This document shows, piece by piece, positions 9,116-17,820 of a stretch of 64,000 bases of DNA (position 1 is its first letter; each line of letters begins with the position of its first letter). Below the pieces are notes generated by a model. It saw only the letters and a program-made list of their open reading frames with translations. It did no database searches and was not told where the DNA came from. The stretch comes from Flavobacterium sp. N502540. GTDB lineage: Bacteria; Bacteroidota; Bacteroidia; Flavobacteriales; Flavobacteriaceae. The position numbers and the translations under genes were made by a program. Location: the NCBI RefSeq assembly GCF_025947365.1, contig NZ_CP110012.1:1922001-1986000 (forward strand), in the 5' to 3' direction.

Positions 9116-9841
9116 ATGAACGAAGAGCGTTACATATTATTCGATCAATATCTTCAGGGAGAAATGACTGTTGAGGAAAAAAATAGTTTTGAGAAACAAT
9201 TGTCTGAGGATCATGAACTGGCTTCAGCCTTTGAAACTTTCAAAGAAGTGCAGTTGCAGCTCAAAAGTAAATTTGAACAGGAAGGAGAGCGAGAAGCTTT
9301 TACGGCAAATCTGACAGAGATTTCAGAAAAACATTTTAATGCCAACAAGCCTAAAGTGGTCCAAATGCGACCTTGGTATTTCGCAGCTGCGGCATCGATT
9401 GTTATTTTATTCGGACTGTTCTTTTTTGATTACAATCAGAATCCTGATTTTGAAGATTTTAATCATCCCGAAACCGCTTCTTTTGTCGAACGTGGGGATG
9501 CGGATGAAACTTTAAAACAAGCAGAAAAAGCATTCAACGAAAAGAATTATGAACTGGCAATTCCGTTTTTTGAGGAAATTTTAAAAGAGAATAAAACACC
9601 TGAAATACAATATTTTTATGGAGTTTCTTTACTGGAAGAAAGTGATTATAAAGAAGCAGAAGCAGTGTTTAATGAACTAAAATCAGGTACTTCAGCTTAC
9701 AAAGAAAAAGCCAAATGGAATCTGGCACTGTCCAAATTAAAACAGAAAGATTACAATGCCTGCAGAGAAATCCTGCAGACCATTTCTCAGGATTATGAGG
9801 ATTACGATGATGTTCAGGAGTTGCTGGACGAGTTGGATTAA
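9116..9841 (+). CDS. Membrane anti-sigma-like protein with TPR domain
   Basis: 241 residues. The N-terminal ~80 residues (RYILFDQYLQGEMTVEEKNS...) resemble the zinc-free anti-sigma N-terminus typical of Bacteroidota. One transmembrane helix follows at about 87-104 (WYFAAAASIVILFGLFFF). About three TPR units cover 125-240 (AEKAFNEKNYELAIPFFEEI, YFYGVSLLEESDYKEAEAVF). Topology: sigma-binding part in the cytoplasm, TPRs in the periplasm. The periplasmic TPRs could sense a protein partner. It is 2 bases downstream of the sigma gene. Assignment as an anti-sigma factor rests on architecture and position. Confidence 0.7.
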   Translation: MNEERYILFDQYLQGEMTVEEKNSFEKQLSEDHELASAFETFKEVQLQLKSKFEQEGEREAFTANLTEISEKHFNANKPKVVQMRPWYFAAAASIVILFGLFFFDYNQNPDFEDFNHPETASFVERGDADETLKQAEKAFNEKNYELAIPFFEEILKENKTPEIQYFYGVSLLEESDYKEAEAVFNELKSGTSAYKEKAKWNLALSKLKQKDYNACREILQTISQDYEDYDDVQELLDELD

Positions 9842-9884
9842 TTGCTTGCTAAAGCCGAAAATCGTTAAAGGTTTTATATTTATT

Positions 9885-9919
9885 CAAACCCGACAGGTTT
9901 TTAAAACCAGTCGGGTTTG
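9885..9919. terminator. Palindromic terminator of the AAACCCGAC family
   Basis: CAAACCCGAC (9885-9894) pairs with GTCGGGTTTG (9910-9919) around an AGGTTTT/AAAACC inner arm. Related palindromes occur at 11721-11755 and 44056-44089. It probably ends the sigma/anti-sigma transcript. Confidence 0.65.
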
Positions 9920-10052
9920 TTTGGTAAATTTTAGTATTAGAAAAAAGGTTTTTATGTAAAGCCGTAAACGAATCCGGATTTTTAGTTTTACATTCGGCTG
10001 ATTTTTTTACAAGAATTTACCAAAAACAATTTCAACCTAACCAGTTATTTAC

Positions 10053-11699
10053 ATGAACAAAATTACTTTAGTTTTTCTTATTGTATGCACTCAAACGATC
10101 TTTGGCTATGCCAAAATTACAGAAACCGAAAAACTTGCTGCGACCTGCAAAGTTTGGGGATTCTTAAAATATTATCATCCAAAAATTGGCAGTGGACAAG
10201 TGAATTGGGACAGTCAGCTTTTAGAAAAATTACCATTAATAGAAAAAGCGCAAACCAAAGAAGAGTTTTCTTTAATTCTCGAAAATTGGATTAATGATTT
10301 AGGAGAAGTTAAAATGGTTGCGCCAATTGTAATCCCAAAAGAGGTTGAATTCTTCGATAAAAATTTTGACTTAAGCTGGTTTAATAGTAAGCTGTTTTCT
10401 AAAAAACTTTCCAAAAAATTGAAGTTTATCGAAAATAACAGATTTCAAAGCAATGAGGAATTTGATTATAGTTTTGATAGTTTTAAGTATCTGAAAAACT
10501 ATTTCGATCTGGATTATACCAATAAAAGTTCTCGAATACTAATGTTGTTTGCCTATTGGAATGTGATAGAATATTATTTTCCGTATAAATATGTAATGGA
10601 TCAAAAGTGGGATCTGAGTTTAGAACAGGTATTGCCACTTGTGCTTGAGGCTAAAAAGGGAAATGAATTTTACATAGCACTTAAAAAACTGACAGCCAGG
10701 CTCAATGATAGTCATGTCGAAACAACAACGTACGGACCGGAAGTTGCCGGGAAAAGACCGGTTTACTTTCCTGCAACGGGTAGAATAATCGAAGAAAAGC
10801 TGGTTGTTACAGAGATATTAGGGGATAGTCTGGCTCAGGCAGACAATATAAAAATCGGAGATGTAATTACAAAAATAAAGGGTAAAACGATAAAAGAGCT
10901 AATTCAGGAGAATCAGGACTTAATCAGTGCTTCCAACGAGGCTAAGTTTTTAGATAAAGTTACGTTGCCTATTTTGAAAAGTTACGACGAAAATGTTGAG
11001 GTAGAATTTTTAAAAGACGGCAAGTACGAAACAAAATCAATGATTTGGTTTAATTACCATGATTCTCATCGAAATGAATTTAAAAAGGGAGCTATTAAAA
11101 AGAAGGAGAAATTTAAACTTTTAGACAATAATATTGGTTATGTAGATATGGGGGTCATAAAGAATAGACATATTCCGGATATGATTGAAGCTCTGAAATC
11201 TACACAGGCAATTGTTTTTGATATGCGAAATTATCCCAATGAAACGTATGAATTAATCGCCAATTTTTTGAATCCTACGGAAAAAAAATTCTGCGATTAC
11301 ACCATGCCCTATTTAAATTATCCGGGACGTTATACATGGAAAGAAGGGATAAAGTGCGGATTTGAAAACAAAGATAATTATAAAGGGAAAGTTGTAGTGT
11401 TGCTTAATGAGCAATCTATGAGTCAATCTGAATGGACAGCAATGTGTTTTCAAGCCGCAGGGAATACCACCATAATCGGAAGCCAGACCGCAGGGACAGA
11501 CGGGAATGTATTTGAGCTTGAATTTAAAGGATTTCATACCCGATATACCGGAATTGGAGTTTATTATACGGATCGACGTGAAACCCAGAGAATTGGGATT
11601 GTTCCGGACATTGAAATCAAACCAACCATAAAAGGAATTCAGGAAGGTAAAGACGAAGTTCTGGATCGCGCTTTACTGTTTGTTAAAACAGGGAAATAA
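10053..11699 (+). CDS. S41 family peptidase (C-terminal processing peptidase-like)
   Basis: 548 residues with a signal peptide (ITLVFLIVCTQTIFGYA). A PDZ-like segment lies at about 250-300 (AQADNIKIGDVITKIKGKTI). The S41 protease domain over about 345-545 contains VVVLLNEQSMSQSEWTA with the likely nucleophilic Ser, then AGNTTIIGSQTAGTDGN. It is presumably a periplasmic serine protease that trims or degrades unfolded or tagged proteins. It stands alone between two palindromic terminators, so it is likely monocistronic. Confidence 0.85.
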   Translation: MNKITLVFLIVCTQTIFGYAKITETEKLAATCKVWGFLKYYHPKIGSGQVNWDSQLLEKLPLIEKAQTKEEFSLILENWINDLGEVKMVAPIVIPKEVEFFDKNFDLSWFNSKLFSKKLSKKLKFIENNRFQSNEEFDYSFDSFKYLKNYFDLDYTNKSSRILMLFAYWNVIEYYFPYKYVMDQKWDLSLEQVLPLVLEAKKGNEFYIALKKLTARLNDSHVETTTYGPEVAGKRPVYFPATGRIIEEKLVVTEILGDSLAQADNIKIGDVITKIKGKTIKELIQENQDLISASNEAKFLDKVTLPILKSYDENVEVEFLKDGKYETKSMIWFNYHDSHRNEFKKGAIKKKEKFKLLDNNIGYVDMGVIKNRHIPDMIEALKSTQAIVFDMRNYPNETYELIANFLNPTEKKFCDYTMPYLNYPGRYTWKEGIKCGFENKDNYKGKVVVLLNEQSMSQSEWTAMCFQAAGNTTIIGSQTAGTDGNVFELEFKGFHTRYTGIGVYYTDRRETQRIGIVPDIEIKPTIKGIQEGKDEVLDRALLFVKTGK

Positions 11700-11720
11700 C
11701 AAATTATTTCGTACTGATTC

Positions 11721-11755
11721 AAACCCAACAGGTTTTTAAAAACCTGTTGGGTTTA
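11721..11755. terminator. Palindromic terminator, AAACCCAACAGG family
   Basis: AAACCCAACAGGTTTTT (11722-11738) pairs perfectly with AAAAACCTGTTGGGTTT (11739-11755). It follows the S41 peptidase gene by about 22 bases and is the second copy of the family seen at 9885 and 44056. Confidence 0.75.
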
Positions 11756-11841
11756 CTTTTAGAAAAAATCCGTTTTTATCCGCGTTTTCGCGAAGTGAAT
11801 CCGTAAAAATCCGCGTGCCATTTTTTCTCATTTCATTCAAA

Positions 11842-11873
11842 TTGGGAAAGTTTTTAATATTATCGTAATTTTG
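11842..11873 (+). promoter_or_regulatory. Bacteroidota promoter for tatD operon
   Basis: TTG at 11842-11844 (-33) lies 21 bases before TAATTTTG at 11866-11873 (-7, perfect TAnnTTTG). The first gene begins at 11895. Confidence 0.55.
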
Positions 11874-11894
11874 GGCCATTAAAAATTACAACAA

Positions 11895-12674
11895 TTGAAT
11901 TTGAAACCCATAATTACCGATACACATACACATTTATATTCTGAAGAATTTGATCAGGACCGCGACGAGATGATGCAAAGAGCGATAAATGCCGGAGTAA
12001 CCCGTTTTTTTATTCCTGCAATTGATGCCGCTGCCACACCGTCGATGTACGATCTGGAGCAAAATTATCCCGATTATGTATACTTGATGATGGGGTTGCA
12101 TCCGACCTATGTGAAAGACAATTACGAAGAAGAATTAAAACATGTAGAAACGGAACTGGCCAAACGAAAGTTCTACGCTGTGGGGGAAATCGGAATCGAT
12201 TTGTATTGGGATAAAACGCATCTCAAAGAGCAGCAAATTGCTTTTAAAAGACAAATTCAACTGGCAAAACAATACAAATTACCTATTGTGATTCATTGTC
12301 GTGAGGCTTTTGACGAAATCTTTGAAGTACTGGAAGAGGAAAAATCAGCTGATTTATTTGGAATTTTCCATTGCTTTTCTGGGACATACGAGCAGGCACT
12401 TCAGGCGCTGTCTTACAATATGAAGCTGGGAATTGGTGGAGTGGTAACTTTCAAGAACGGAAAAATCGATCAGTTTCTAAATCAAATAGATTTGAAACAT
12501 ATCGTTCTGGAAACCGATTCTCCTTATTTAGCACCAATTCCGTATCGCGGAAAGCGAAATGAAAGCAGTTATCTGGTAAATGTTATCGCCAAATTAGCTG
12601 ATATATACGACGTCTCTGAGGAAGAAATTGCAGAACGAAGCACTCAGAATTCTAAAGACGTTTTTGGGATTTAA
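11895..12674 (+). CDS. TatD family metal-dependent deoxyribonuclease/hydrolase
   Basis: 259 residues, the usual TatD length. The metal-binding TDTHTHL lies near residue 10. VGEIGIDLYWD, PIVIHCREAFDEIF, GIFHCFSGTYEQA and the final Asp in VLETDSPYLAPIPYRGKRN complete the amidohydrolase signature. TatD proteins are Mg-dependent 3'-5' exonucleases linked to DNA repair and quality control. The only reasonable start is TTG at 11895, because no in-frame ATG precedes the conserved TDTHTH. Confidence 0.9.
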   Translation: MNLKPIITDTHTHLYSEEFDQDRDEMMQRAINAGVTRFFIPAIDAAATPSMYDLEQNYPDYVYLMMGLHPTYVKDNYEEELKHVETELAKRKFYAVGEIGIDLYWDKTHLKEQQIAFKRQIQLAKQYKLPIVIHCREAFDEIFEVLEEEKSADLFGIFHCFSGTYEQALQALSYNMKLGIGGVVTFKNGKIDQFLNQIDLKHIVLETDSPYLAPIPYRGKRNESSYLVNVIAKLADIYDVSEEEIAERSTQNSKDVFGI

Positions 12675-12738
12675 CCCGTACCTTACAATAGTTTAATTTT
12701 TTTTTTGTTCTTTTGCCCACTTAATACCAATATAAATA

Positions 12739-13875
12739 ATGCAGAGATTTGATGCCATTCGACCGTTTTATGATTCTGAAATAAATGAAGCACTTCATGA
12801 TGTGGTCAATCATCCGATGATGAAAACCATGATGAACTTTACTTTTCCGGAAGTAGCAGATGAGGTTTGGAAAGAGCAACTAAAAAAGACACATTCTATT
12901 CGTGATTTTCAATGCAATTTTATTTATAACACCATACAAAAAGTTTTAGAGAAAAGTTCTGAAGGTCTTACTACTTCAGGATTTGAAAAACTGGAAAAAA
13001 ACACCTCCTATTTATTTATCTCTAATCACAGAGATATATTATTAGATACCACTTTATTAAATGTTTGTCTTTTTGAGCATGGATTAGTGATGACAGCATC
13101 TGCTATTGGAGACAATCTGGTTAAAAAAGCATTCTTAAGTACTTTGGCAAAATTAAACAGAAACTTTTTGGTTCTGAGAGGTTTATCGCCAAGAGAAATG
13201 CTGCAGAGTTCTAAATTATTGTCAGAATATATAGGGCAATTATTGCTTCGTGAGAATCGTTCGGTTTGGATTGCACAAAGAGAAGGCCGTACCAAAGACG
13301 GAAACGATGAAACCAATCCGGGAGTTTTAAAAATGATCGGAATGGGATCTGATGAGCCTAATCTAATGGATTATTTTAAGAAATTAAAAATTGTTCCCGT
13401 GTCCATTTCATACGAATACGATCCAACAGATGTTCTGAAGATGCCACAGTTAATGGCAGAAGCCAATAATGAGGTTTATGTTAAAGACAAAAACGAAGAT
13501 TTCATGAATATCTTGAGTGGTATCATGGGAACTAAAAAAAGAATACACATTTCGGTAGGAGATGTTTTAGATACAGAAATCGATCAGATTGTAGCCGAAA
13601 ATGACAATGTCAACAAACAAGTACAGGCTTTGGCTCAGGTTATTGACGATTCGGTTTTGAAAAATTATCAATTATGGCCAACTAATTTTATTGCTTACGA
13701 TATTTTAAACGAGACCAATAGGTTTGCGCACTTGTACAAAGAAAGCGAAAAATCGTTGTTCGAGCGTCGTTTAGAAATGCGTATCGGAAGTGATAACCCA
13801 GTAACAAGACAAGGATTTCTGGCCATGTACGCTAATCCGGTTGTTAATAAATTAAAATATCAGGATGTCATCTAA
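12739..13875 (+). CDS. PlsC-like 1-acyl-glycerol-3-phosphate acyltransferase family protein
   Basis: 378 residues. The acyltransferase motif I is SNHRDILLDTTLL (HR-x4-D near residue 95). A glycerophosphate-binding-like segment, VWIAQREGRTKDGNDETNPG, follows near residue 180. It therefore belongs to the PlsC/GPAT superfamily and probably acylates a lipid precursor at the inner membrane, although it lacks an obvious transmembrane anchor. Its end overlaps the asparaginase start by 11 bases, which implies coupling. Confidence 0.75.
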   Translation: MQRFDAIRPFYDSEINEALHDVVNHPMMKTMMNFTFPEVADEVWKEQLKKTHSIRDFQCNFIYNTIQKVLEKSSEGLTTSGFEKLEKNTSYLFISNHRDILLDTTLLNVCLFEHGLVMTASAIGDNLVKKAFLSTLAKLNRNFLVLRGLSPREMLQSSKLLSEYIGQLLLRENRSVWIAQREGRTKDGNDETNPGVLKMIGMGSDEPNLMDYFKKLKIVPVSISYEYDPTDVLKMPQLMAEANNEVYVKDKNEDFMNILSGIMGTKKRIHISVGDVLDTEIDQIVAENDNVNKQVQALAQVIDDSVLKNYQLWPTNFIAYDILNETNRFAHLYKESEKSLFERRLEMRIGSDNPVTRQGFLAMYANPVVNKLKYQDVI

Positions 13876-14896
13876 ACCAAAAATACTACTAATCTATACC
13901 GGTGGAACTATCGGTATGAGTAAAGATTTTGAGACAGGCGCGCTCAAAGCGTTCAACTTTGGTAAATTATTACAAAAGATACCTGAAATCAAACAATTAG
14001 ATTGCGATATTGAAACGGTTTCATTTGAAGAGCCGATTGATTCCTCGAATATGAATCCTCAAGAGTGGACGAAAATTGCCACTATTATCGAAGAAAATTA
14101 TATTGCTTACGACGGGTTTGTGGTGTTGCACGGATCGGATACCATGTCGTATTCTGCTTCGGCATTGAGTTTTATGTTAGAGAATTTGGCAAAACCGGTA
14201 GTATTTACAGGTTCCCAGCTTCCGATAGGAGACTTGCGTACCGATGCTAAAGAAAACCTGATTACAGCTATTCAGATTGCTTCACTTCAGGAAAACGGAA
14301 AACCGGTAATCACTGAGGTTTGTTTGTATTTTGAATATAAACTGTACCGCGGTAACCGAACTTCAAAAGTAAATGCAGAACATTTCAGAGCATTTACAGC
14401 ACCAAATTACCCGGAATTAGTAGAGTCAGGAGTTCATTTAAAGTTGAACACACATTTATTTCTTCCTGTAAAGACAGCTGCGAAACTAATCGTTCATAAA
14501 GAAATGGACAATCATGTTGCAATCATCAAAATGTTCCCTGGAATGAGTGAAGTGGTTTTAGCTTCAATTCTGGCTATTAAAGATCTAAAAGGAATCGTTT
14601 TGGAAACCTACGGTTCTGGTAATGCACCAACAGAAGACTGGTTTTTGGATTTGATTGAGAAAGCAATTCAGTCCGGATTACACATTGTTAACGTGACCCA
14701 ATGTTCAGGCGGAAGCGTCAATATGGGGCAATACGAAACCAGTACCGCTTTAAAATCGCTTGGAGTTATCTCCGGAAAAGACATTACCACGGAAGCAGCC
14801 ATTACAAAACTAATGTACCTGCTGGGGCAAAATATTCCTCAAACTGAATTTAAAGCAATTTTCGAAACAGCTTTACGCGGGGAGATTTCGCTATAA
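13865..14896 (+). CDS. ansA: Type I (cytoplasmic) L-asparaginase
   Basis: 343 residues. The N-terminal active-site loop LLIYTGGTIGM carries the first catalytic Thr. The second motif, VVLHGSDTMSYSASALSFML, carries the HG-x-DT residues. FTGSQLPIGDLRTDAKENL and the C-terminal TYGSGNAP and TQCSGGSVNMGQY segments are typical of AnsA. It has no signal peptide and so is cytoplasmic. It converts Asn to Asp and ammonia. Confidence 0.9.
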   Translation: MSSKPKILLIYTGGTIGMSKDFETGALKAFNFGKLLQKIPEIKQLDCDIETVSFEEPIDSSNMNPQEWTKIATIIEENYIAYDGFVVLHGSDTMSYSASALSFMLENLAKPVVFTGSQLPIGDLRTDAKENLITAIQIASLQENGKPVITEVCLYFEYKLYRGNRTSKVNAEHFRAFTAPNYPELVESGVHLKLNTHLFLPVKTAAKLIVHKEMDNHVAIIKMFPGMSEVVLASILAIKDLKGIVLETYGSGNAPTEDWFLDLIEKAIQSGLHIVNVTQCSGGSVNMGQYETSTALKSLGVISGKDITTEAAITKLMYLLGQNIPQTEFKAIFETALRGEISL

Positions 14897-14900
14897 AATA

Positions 14901-14956
14901 AAATTCCAAATTCCAATCGTTTGCTGATTATATCTTCATTTTGGAATTTGGAATTT
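14901..14956. terminator. Bidirectional terminator between convergent ansA and MFS genes
   Basis: AAATTCCAAATTCCAA (14901-14916) is perfectly complementary to TTGGAATTTGGAATTT (14941-14956). It lies between two genes that face each other. Confidence 0.75.
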
Positions 14957-14972
14957 CTAAAATTGGAGCTTA

Positions 14973-16205
14973 TCAATTTTTATAACGAACCTCACAAGTT
15001 CCAAACTCTTCTTCAGAACTCTGTTTTTTGTAGTACACATAAACAATTACAGAAAGGATACAAATAATACCCTGAATGGCGACAGTTTCTCGGGTTCCGA
15101 TAATGTGTGAAACATATCCGATTATCAAACTTCCCACAGGAATCATTCCCTGATACGCCATCAGATAGTAACTAATACTTCTCGAACGCAGGTGCACAGG
15201 ACTTTGTGTCTGAACGTAAATGTTTATAGACGAGGTTTGTGCCATCATTCCCAGACCGCTCAGAGCCATACAAATAAGCGCCACAGTCAGACTATTGGAA
15301 TAGGCCAGTATGATTATGCTAAAACCTAATAATAAGCTCGCAGCGATCATTATTTTGCCCATATTGTCTGCTTTTTTAAGATTAGCCAGATAAATAGCGG
15401 ACAGTATCGAACCAATTCCGGCAGCACTTTCAAACCAACTGAAAGTCTGCGCATTTCCGCTAAAAATATCCTTGGCAAAAACAGGCATTAAAGTATTGAA
15501 CGAAATCACAAACAAGCTGCTGCACATTAACATCAGAAGCATTTTGGCCATCTCGCTTTCTTTTTTAATATAATCCAGACCTTCAAGAAAGTCGTCTACC
15601 ATTTTCATTTTTTCGGTGGCTTTAATATGCGGGGTGATTTTCATCATCAATAAAGAAATCAGAACCGGAATATAGCTTAAGAAGTTTCCAATAAAACAAA
15701 TGTCCTCACCATAATTGTGCAGAATAATTCCGGCTAAGGCAGGTCCGGCAATTCGGGCGAAATTATTCAGTGTAGAGTTTAAGGCCACTGCATTGGGTAG
15801 GTCCTCTTTATTGTCAACAATATCAATCATCATCGTTTGTCGGCAAGTCATGTCAAAAGAATTGATGATTCCCTGAATTAAACTTAAGGCCAGAATAAAG
15901 TTGATGTTGTATATTTTCAGATAAATTAACAGTGCCAAAGCTCCGGCCTGAAGCATCGCCAAAGATTGCAATAGAATCATAGTGCGGTGTCTGTCGTAAC
16001 GGCCAATAATACTTCCGGCCAGGGGAGCCAGAAACAAGGACGGGATCATGCTTAAAAATGTCGCTAATCCCAGTAAGAAAACCGAACCCGTAACGCTGTA
16101 AATCATCCAGCTTACAGCTGTTTTTTGAAGCCAGGTTCCAATTACAGAAACAGATTGTCCGTAAAAGAACAACTTGAAATTTTTTGATTTTAACGCTTTA
16201 AACAT
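14973..16205 (-). CDS. MFS transporter (MFS_3/enterobactin-exporter-like)
   Basis: 410 residues with about 12 hydrophobic helices. It begins FKALKSKNFKLFFYGQSVSVIGTWLQ, the usual start of the MFS_3 family. The loop after helix 2 is GRYDRHRTMILL. NSFDMTCRQTMMIDIV and NSTLNNFARIAGPALAGII are also family-like. It is probably a drug or metabolite efflux pump in the inner membrane. It is divergent from a LysR regulator 91 bases away, which probably controls it. Confidence 0.85.
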   Translation of the reverse strand: MFKALKSKNFKLFFYGQSVSVIGTWLQKTAVSWMIYSVTGSVFLLGLATFLSMIPSLFLAPLAGSIIGRYDRHRTMILLQSLAMLQAGALALLIYLKIYNINFILALSLIQGIINSFDMTCRQTMMIDIVDNKEDLPNAVALNSTLNNFARIAGPALAGIILHNYGEDICFIGNFLSYIPVLISLLMMKITPHIKATEKMKMVDDFLEGLDYIKKESEMAKMLLMLMCSSLFVISFNTLMPVFAKDIFSGNAQTFSWFESAAGIGSILSAIYLANLKKADNMGKIMIAASLLLGFSIIILAYSNSLTVALICMALSGLGMMAQTSSINIYVQTQSPVHLRSRSISYYLMAYQGMIPVGSLIIGYVSHIIGTRETVAIQGIICILSVIVYVYYKKQSSEEEFGTCEVRYKN

Positions 16206-16296
16206 GATGCCTGATATTTTTTTACAAAGTTCGGAATTATGATTTCATTAGAAAAATTAATAATTTTACTTATAATAAGTATTTAAACTTATCGAT

Positions 16297-17166
16297 ATGG
16301 AAATTTATCAATTGGAATATTTTATAAAAACCGCTGAGGTACTTCATTTTACCAAAGCGGCCGAGTTGTGTTTTGTAACACAATCGGGCTTATCACAGCA
16401 AATAAAAAAACTCGAAGAAGAACTCGAGATGCCTTTATTTAAACGGATTGGAAAAAAAGTACAGCTTACTGAAGCCGGTGCTGTTTTCCTGATTCACGCC
16501 AAAAAAGTTATCGAAAATGTAGAAAACGGAAAACAGGCTATTGAAGATTTAAACGAGATGATTGGCGGTGAACTGCGAATTGGCGTAACCTATATCTTCG
16601 GACTTTTAATTTTGCCGGTTATCAATACGTTCGCAAAACAGTATCCCAATCTGAAAATTGTCGTCGAATACGGCACGACAGAAGCTTTAGAACAAAAATT
16701 ATTGACGAACGAATTGGACCTAGTTTTGGTGATTTCGTCACATGAAATAAATATTCCCGTTGAGAAAGTTCCTTTGTTTACTTCGCAAATGGTATTGGTG
16801 GTTTCAAAAACACATTCTTTGGCAGCTTTAGATAAAATCGCTTTCAAGAAAATAGAGGAAATTCCGCTTGTTTTGCCCGGAAAAGGGTCGAATTCGAGAG
16901 AATTTGTGGAAGAGCTATTTGCTAAAAACAAAATGAGACCCAAGATTTCCATCGAATTAAACTCGATTCATGCCTTACTGCAAATGGTTCAGGACAGTGA
17001 CTGGGCCACCATAGTGGCAGAGAAAGCCCTAAAAGGCTGGGGCGACCTGAAAGCCATTCAGATTACGGGAGTTCCCACAAAAAGAGAATCGTTTATGCTG
17101 ACCCTTGGAGGCTACCAAAAAAAGGCTGTAAAACTGTTTATGGAAGAATTTAGAAAAAGTATGTAA
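16297..17166 (+). CDS. LysR family transcriptional regulator
   Basis: 289 residues. The N-terminal winged HTH covers about 1-60 (MEIYQLEYFIKTAEVLHFTK, then LCFVTQSGLSQQIKKLEEEL). The LysR substrate-binding domain covers about 90-285, with GELRIGVTYIFG and PLVLPGKGSNSREF. It is divergent from the MFS transporter, the classic arrangement for an effector-dependent activator of a neighbouring exporter. The inducer is unknown. Confidence 0.9.
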   Translation: MEIYQLEYFIKTAEVLHFTKAAELCFVTQSGLSQQIKKLEEELEMPLFKRIGKKVQLTEAGAVFLIHAKKVIENVENGKQAIEDLNEMIGGELRIGVTYIFGLLILPVINTFAKQYPNLKIVVEYGTTEALEQKLLTNELDLVLVISSHEINIPVEKVPLFTSQMVLVVSKTHSLAALDKIAFKKIEEIPLVLPGKGSNSREFVEELFAKNKMRPKISIELNSIHALLQMVQDSDWATIVAEKALKGWGDLKAIQITGVPTKRESFMLTLGGYQKKAVKLFMEEFRKSM

Positions 17167-17226
17167 ACTAATATCCGATTTTGTTTTTCTAAGTCATTTT
17201 TTTTTATGTTATTTGCAGACCAATTT

Positions 17227-17313
17227 AGAGAGGTGTCCGAGTGGTTGAAGGAGCTAGCCTGGAAAGCTAGTATATGGGTAACTGTATCGAGGGTTCGAAT
17301 CCCTTCCTCTCTG
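17227..17313 (+). tRNA. tRNA-Ser (GGA)
   Basis: 87 bases. The acceptor stem is AGAGAGG/CCTCTCT with discriminator G at 17313. The anticodon loop CTGGAAA sits on the stem CTAGC/GCTAG and reads anticodon GGA. The long variable arm expected of serine tRNA is present, and the T-arm contains GGTTCGAATCCC. CCA is not encoded. Confidence 0.95.
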
Positions 17314-17321
17314 CAAAATTA

Positions 17322-17367
17322 AGAAAGCCGCAATTTCATATAAAAATGAAGTTGCGGCTTTCTCCTT
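17322..17367 (+). terminator. Strong terminator after tRNA-Ser
   Basis: AGAAAGCCGCAA (17322-17333) pairs with TTGCGGCTTTCT (17352-17363). The stem is extended inward by TTCAT/ATGAA. Confidence 0.8.
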
Positions 17368-17419
17368 AGAAAGGATATATCGGAGTGTTTTTTAGATTAT
17401 TTTATTAAAGAAATTATTA

Positions 17420-17427
17420 TATATTTG
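17420..17427 (+). promoter_or_regulatory. -7 box (TATATTTG) of the polyamine/membrane operon
   Basis: Perfect TAnnTTTG match 28 bases before the speD ATG. The -33 region is only a T-rich run. It probably drives the seven genes that follow. Confidence 0.5.
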
Positions 17428-17454
17428 GCCTTTTTTGTTCCCTAAAAAACTAGA

Positions 17455-17817
17455 ATGGATTTACCTCCTTACTCACCAGGATTGCATAAACTGGTTACTT
17501 TACATGTCGATGAAACTCAGAAACTAACCAATAGTCAGGGCTTTGTTGATGTGACCAATATGATTTTAGAAAAGTATGTTTTGGAGAAGGTAGGTGTAAT
17601 TGTGCATAATTTTGATAACAATAGTTTCACCATTTCATTCTGCTTAAAAGAATCTCATATCTGTATACACACTTGGCCGGAATACCATCAGTTAACGTTG
17701 GATGTTTATTTGTGTAATTATCTGCAGGATAATTCAAAGAAAGTTAGAGATGTTATGGCTGATTATATTAGCTATTTTGAAGGAAAAATTATTAAAGATT
17801 TTGAAATCAACCGATAG
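17455..17817 (+). CDS. speD: S-adenosylmethionine decarboxylase proenzyme
   Basis: 120 residues, the usual length of the bacterial class 1B SpeD. The self-cleavage site is Glu66-Ser67 in LKESHICIHTWPEY, where Ser67 would become the pyruvoyl group. The conserved downstream Cys is in YLCNY (Cys87). The enzyme makes decarboxylated AdoMet, the aminopropyl donor for spermidine synthesis. It is the first gene of an operon and is followed after 3 bases by the Zn-ribbon membrane protein. Placing it with a membrane aminopropyltransferase suggests a dedicated, not housekeeping, polyamine reaction (inference). Confidence 0.9.
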   Translation: MDLPPYSPGLHKLVTLHVDETQKLTNSQGFVDVTNMILEKYVLEKVGVIVHNFDNNSFTISFCLKESHICIHTWPEYHQLTLDVYLCNYLQDNSKKVRDVMADYISYFEGKIIKDFEINR

Positions 17818-17820
17818 GAT

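Noticed and set aside
2037..9841. Type III-E CRISPR (Craspase-like) locus because of TPR-CHAT plus sigma factor
   Set aside because: No gRAMP/Cas7-11, Cas1 or array is present; only the sigma/protease logic is comparable.
17455..17817. SpeD considered truncated because it is only 120 residues
   Set aside because: The prokaryotic class 1B enzyme is normally this size, and the Glu-Ser cleavage site and conserved Cys are present.
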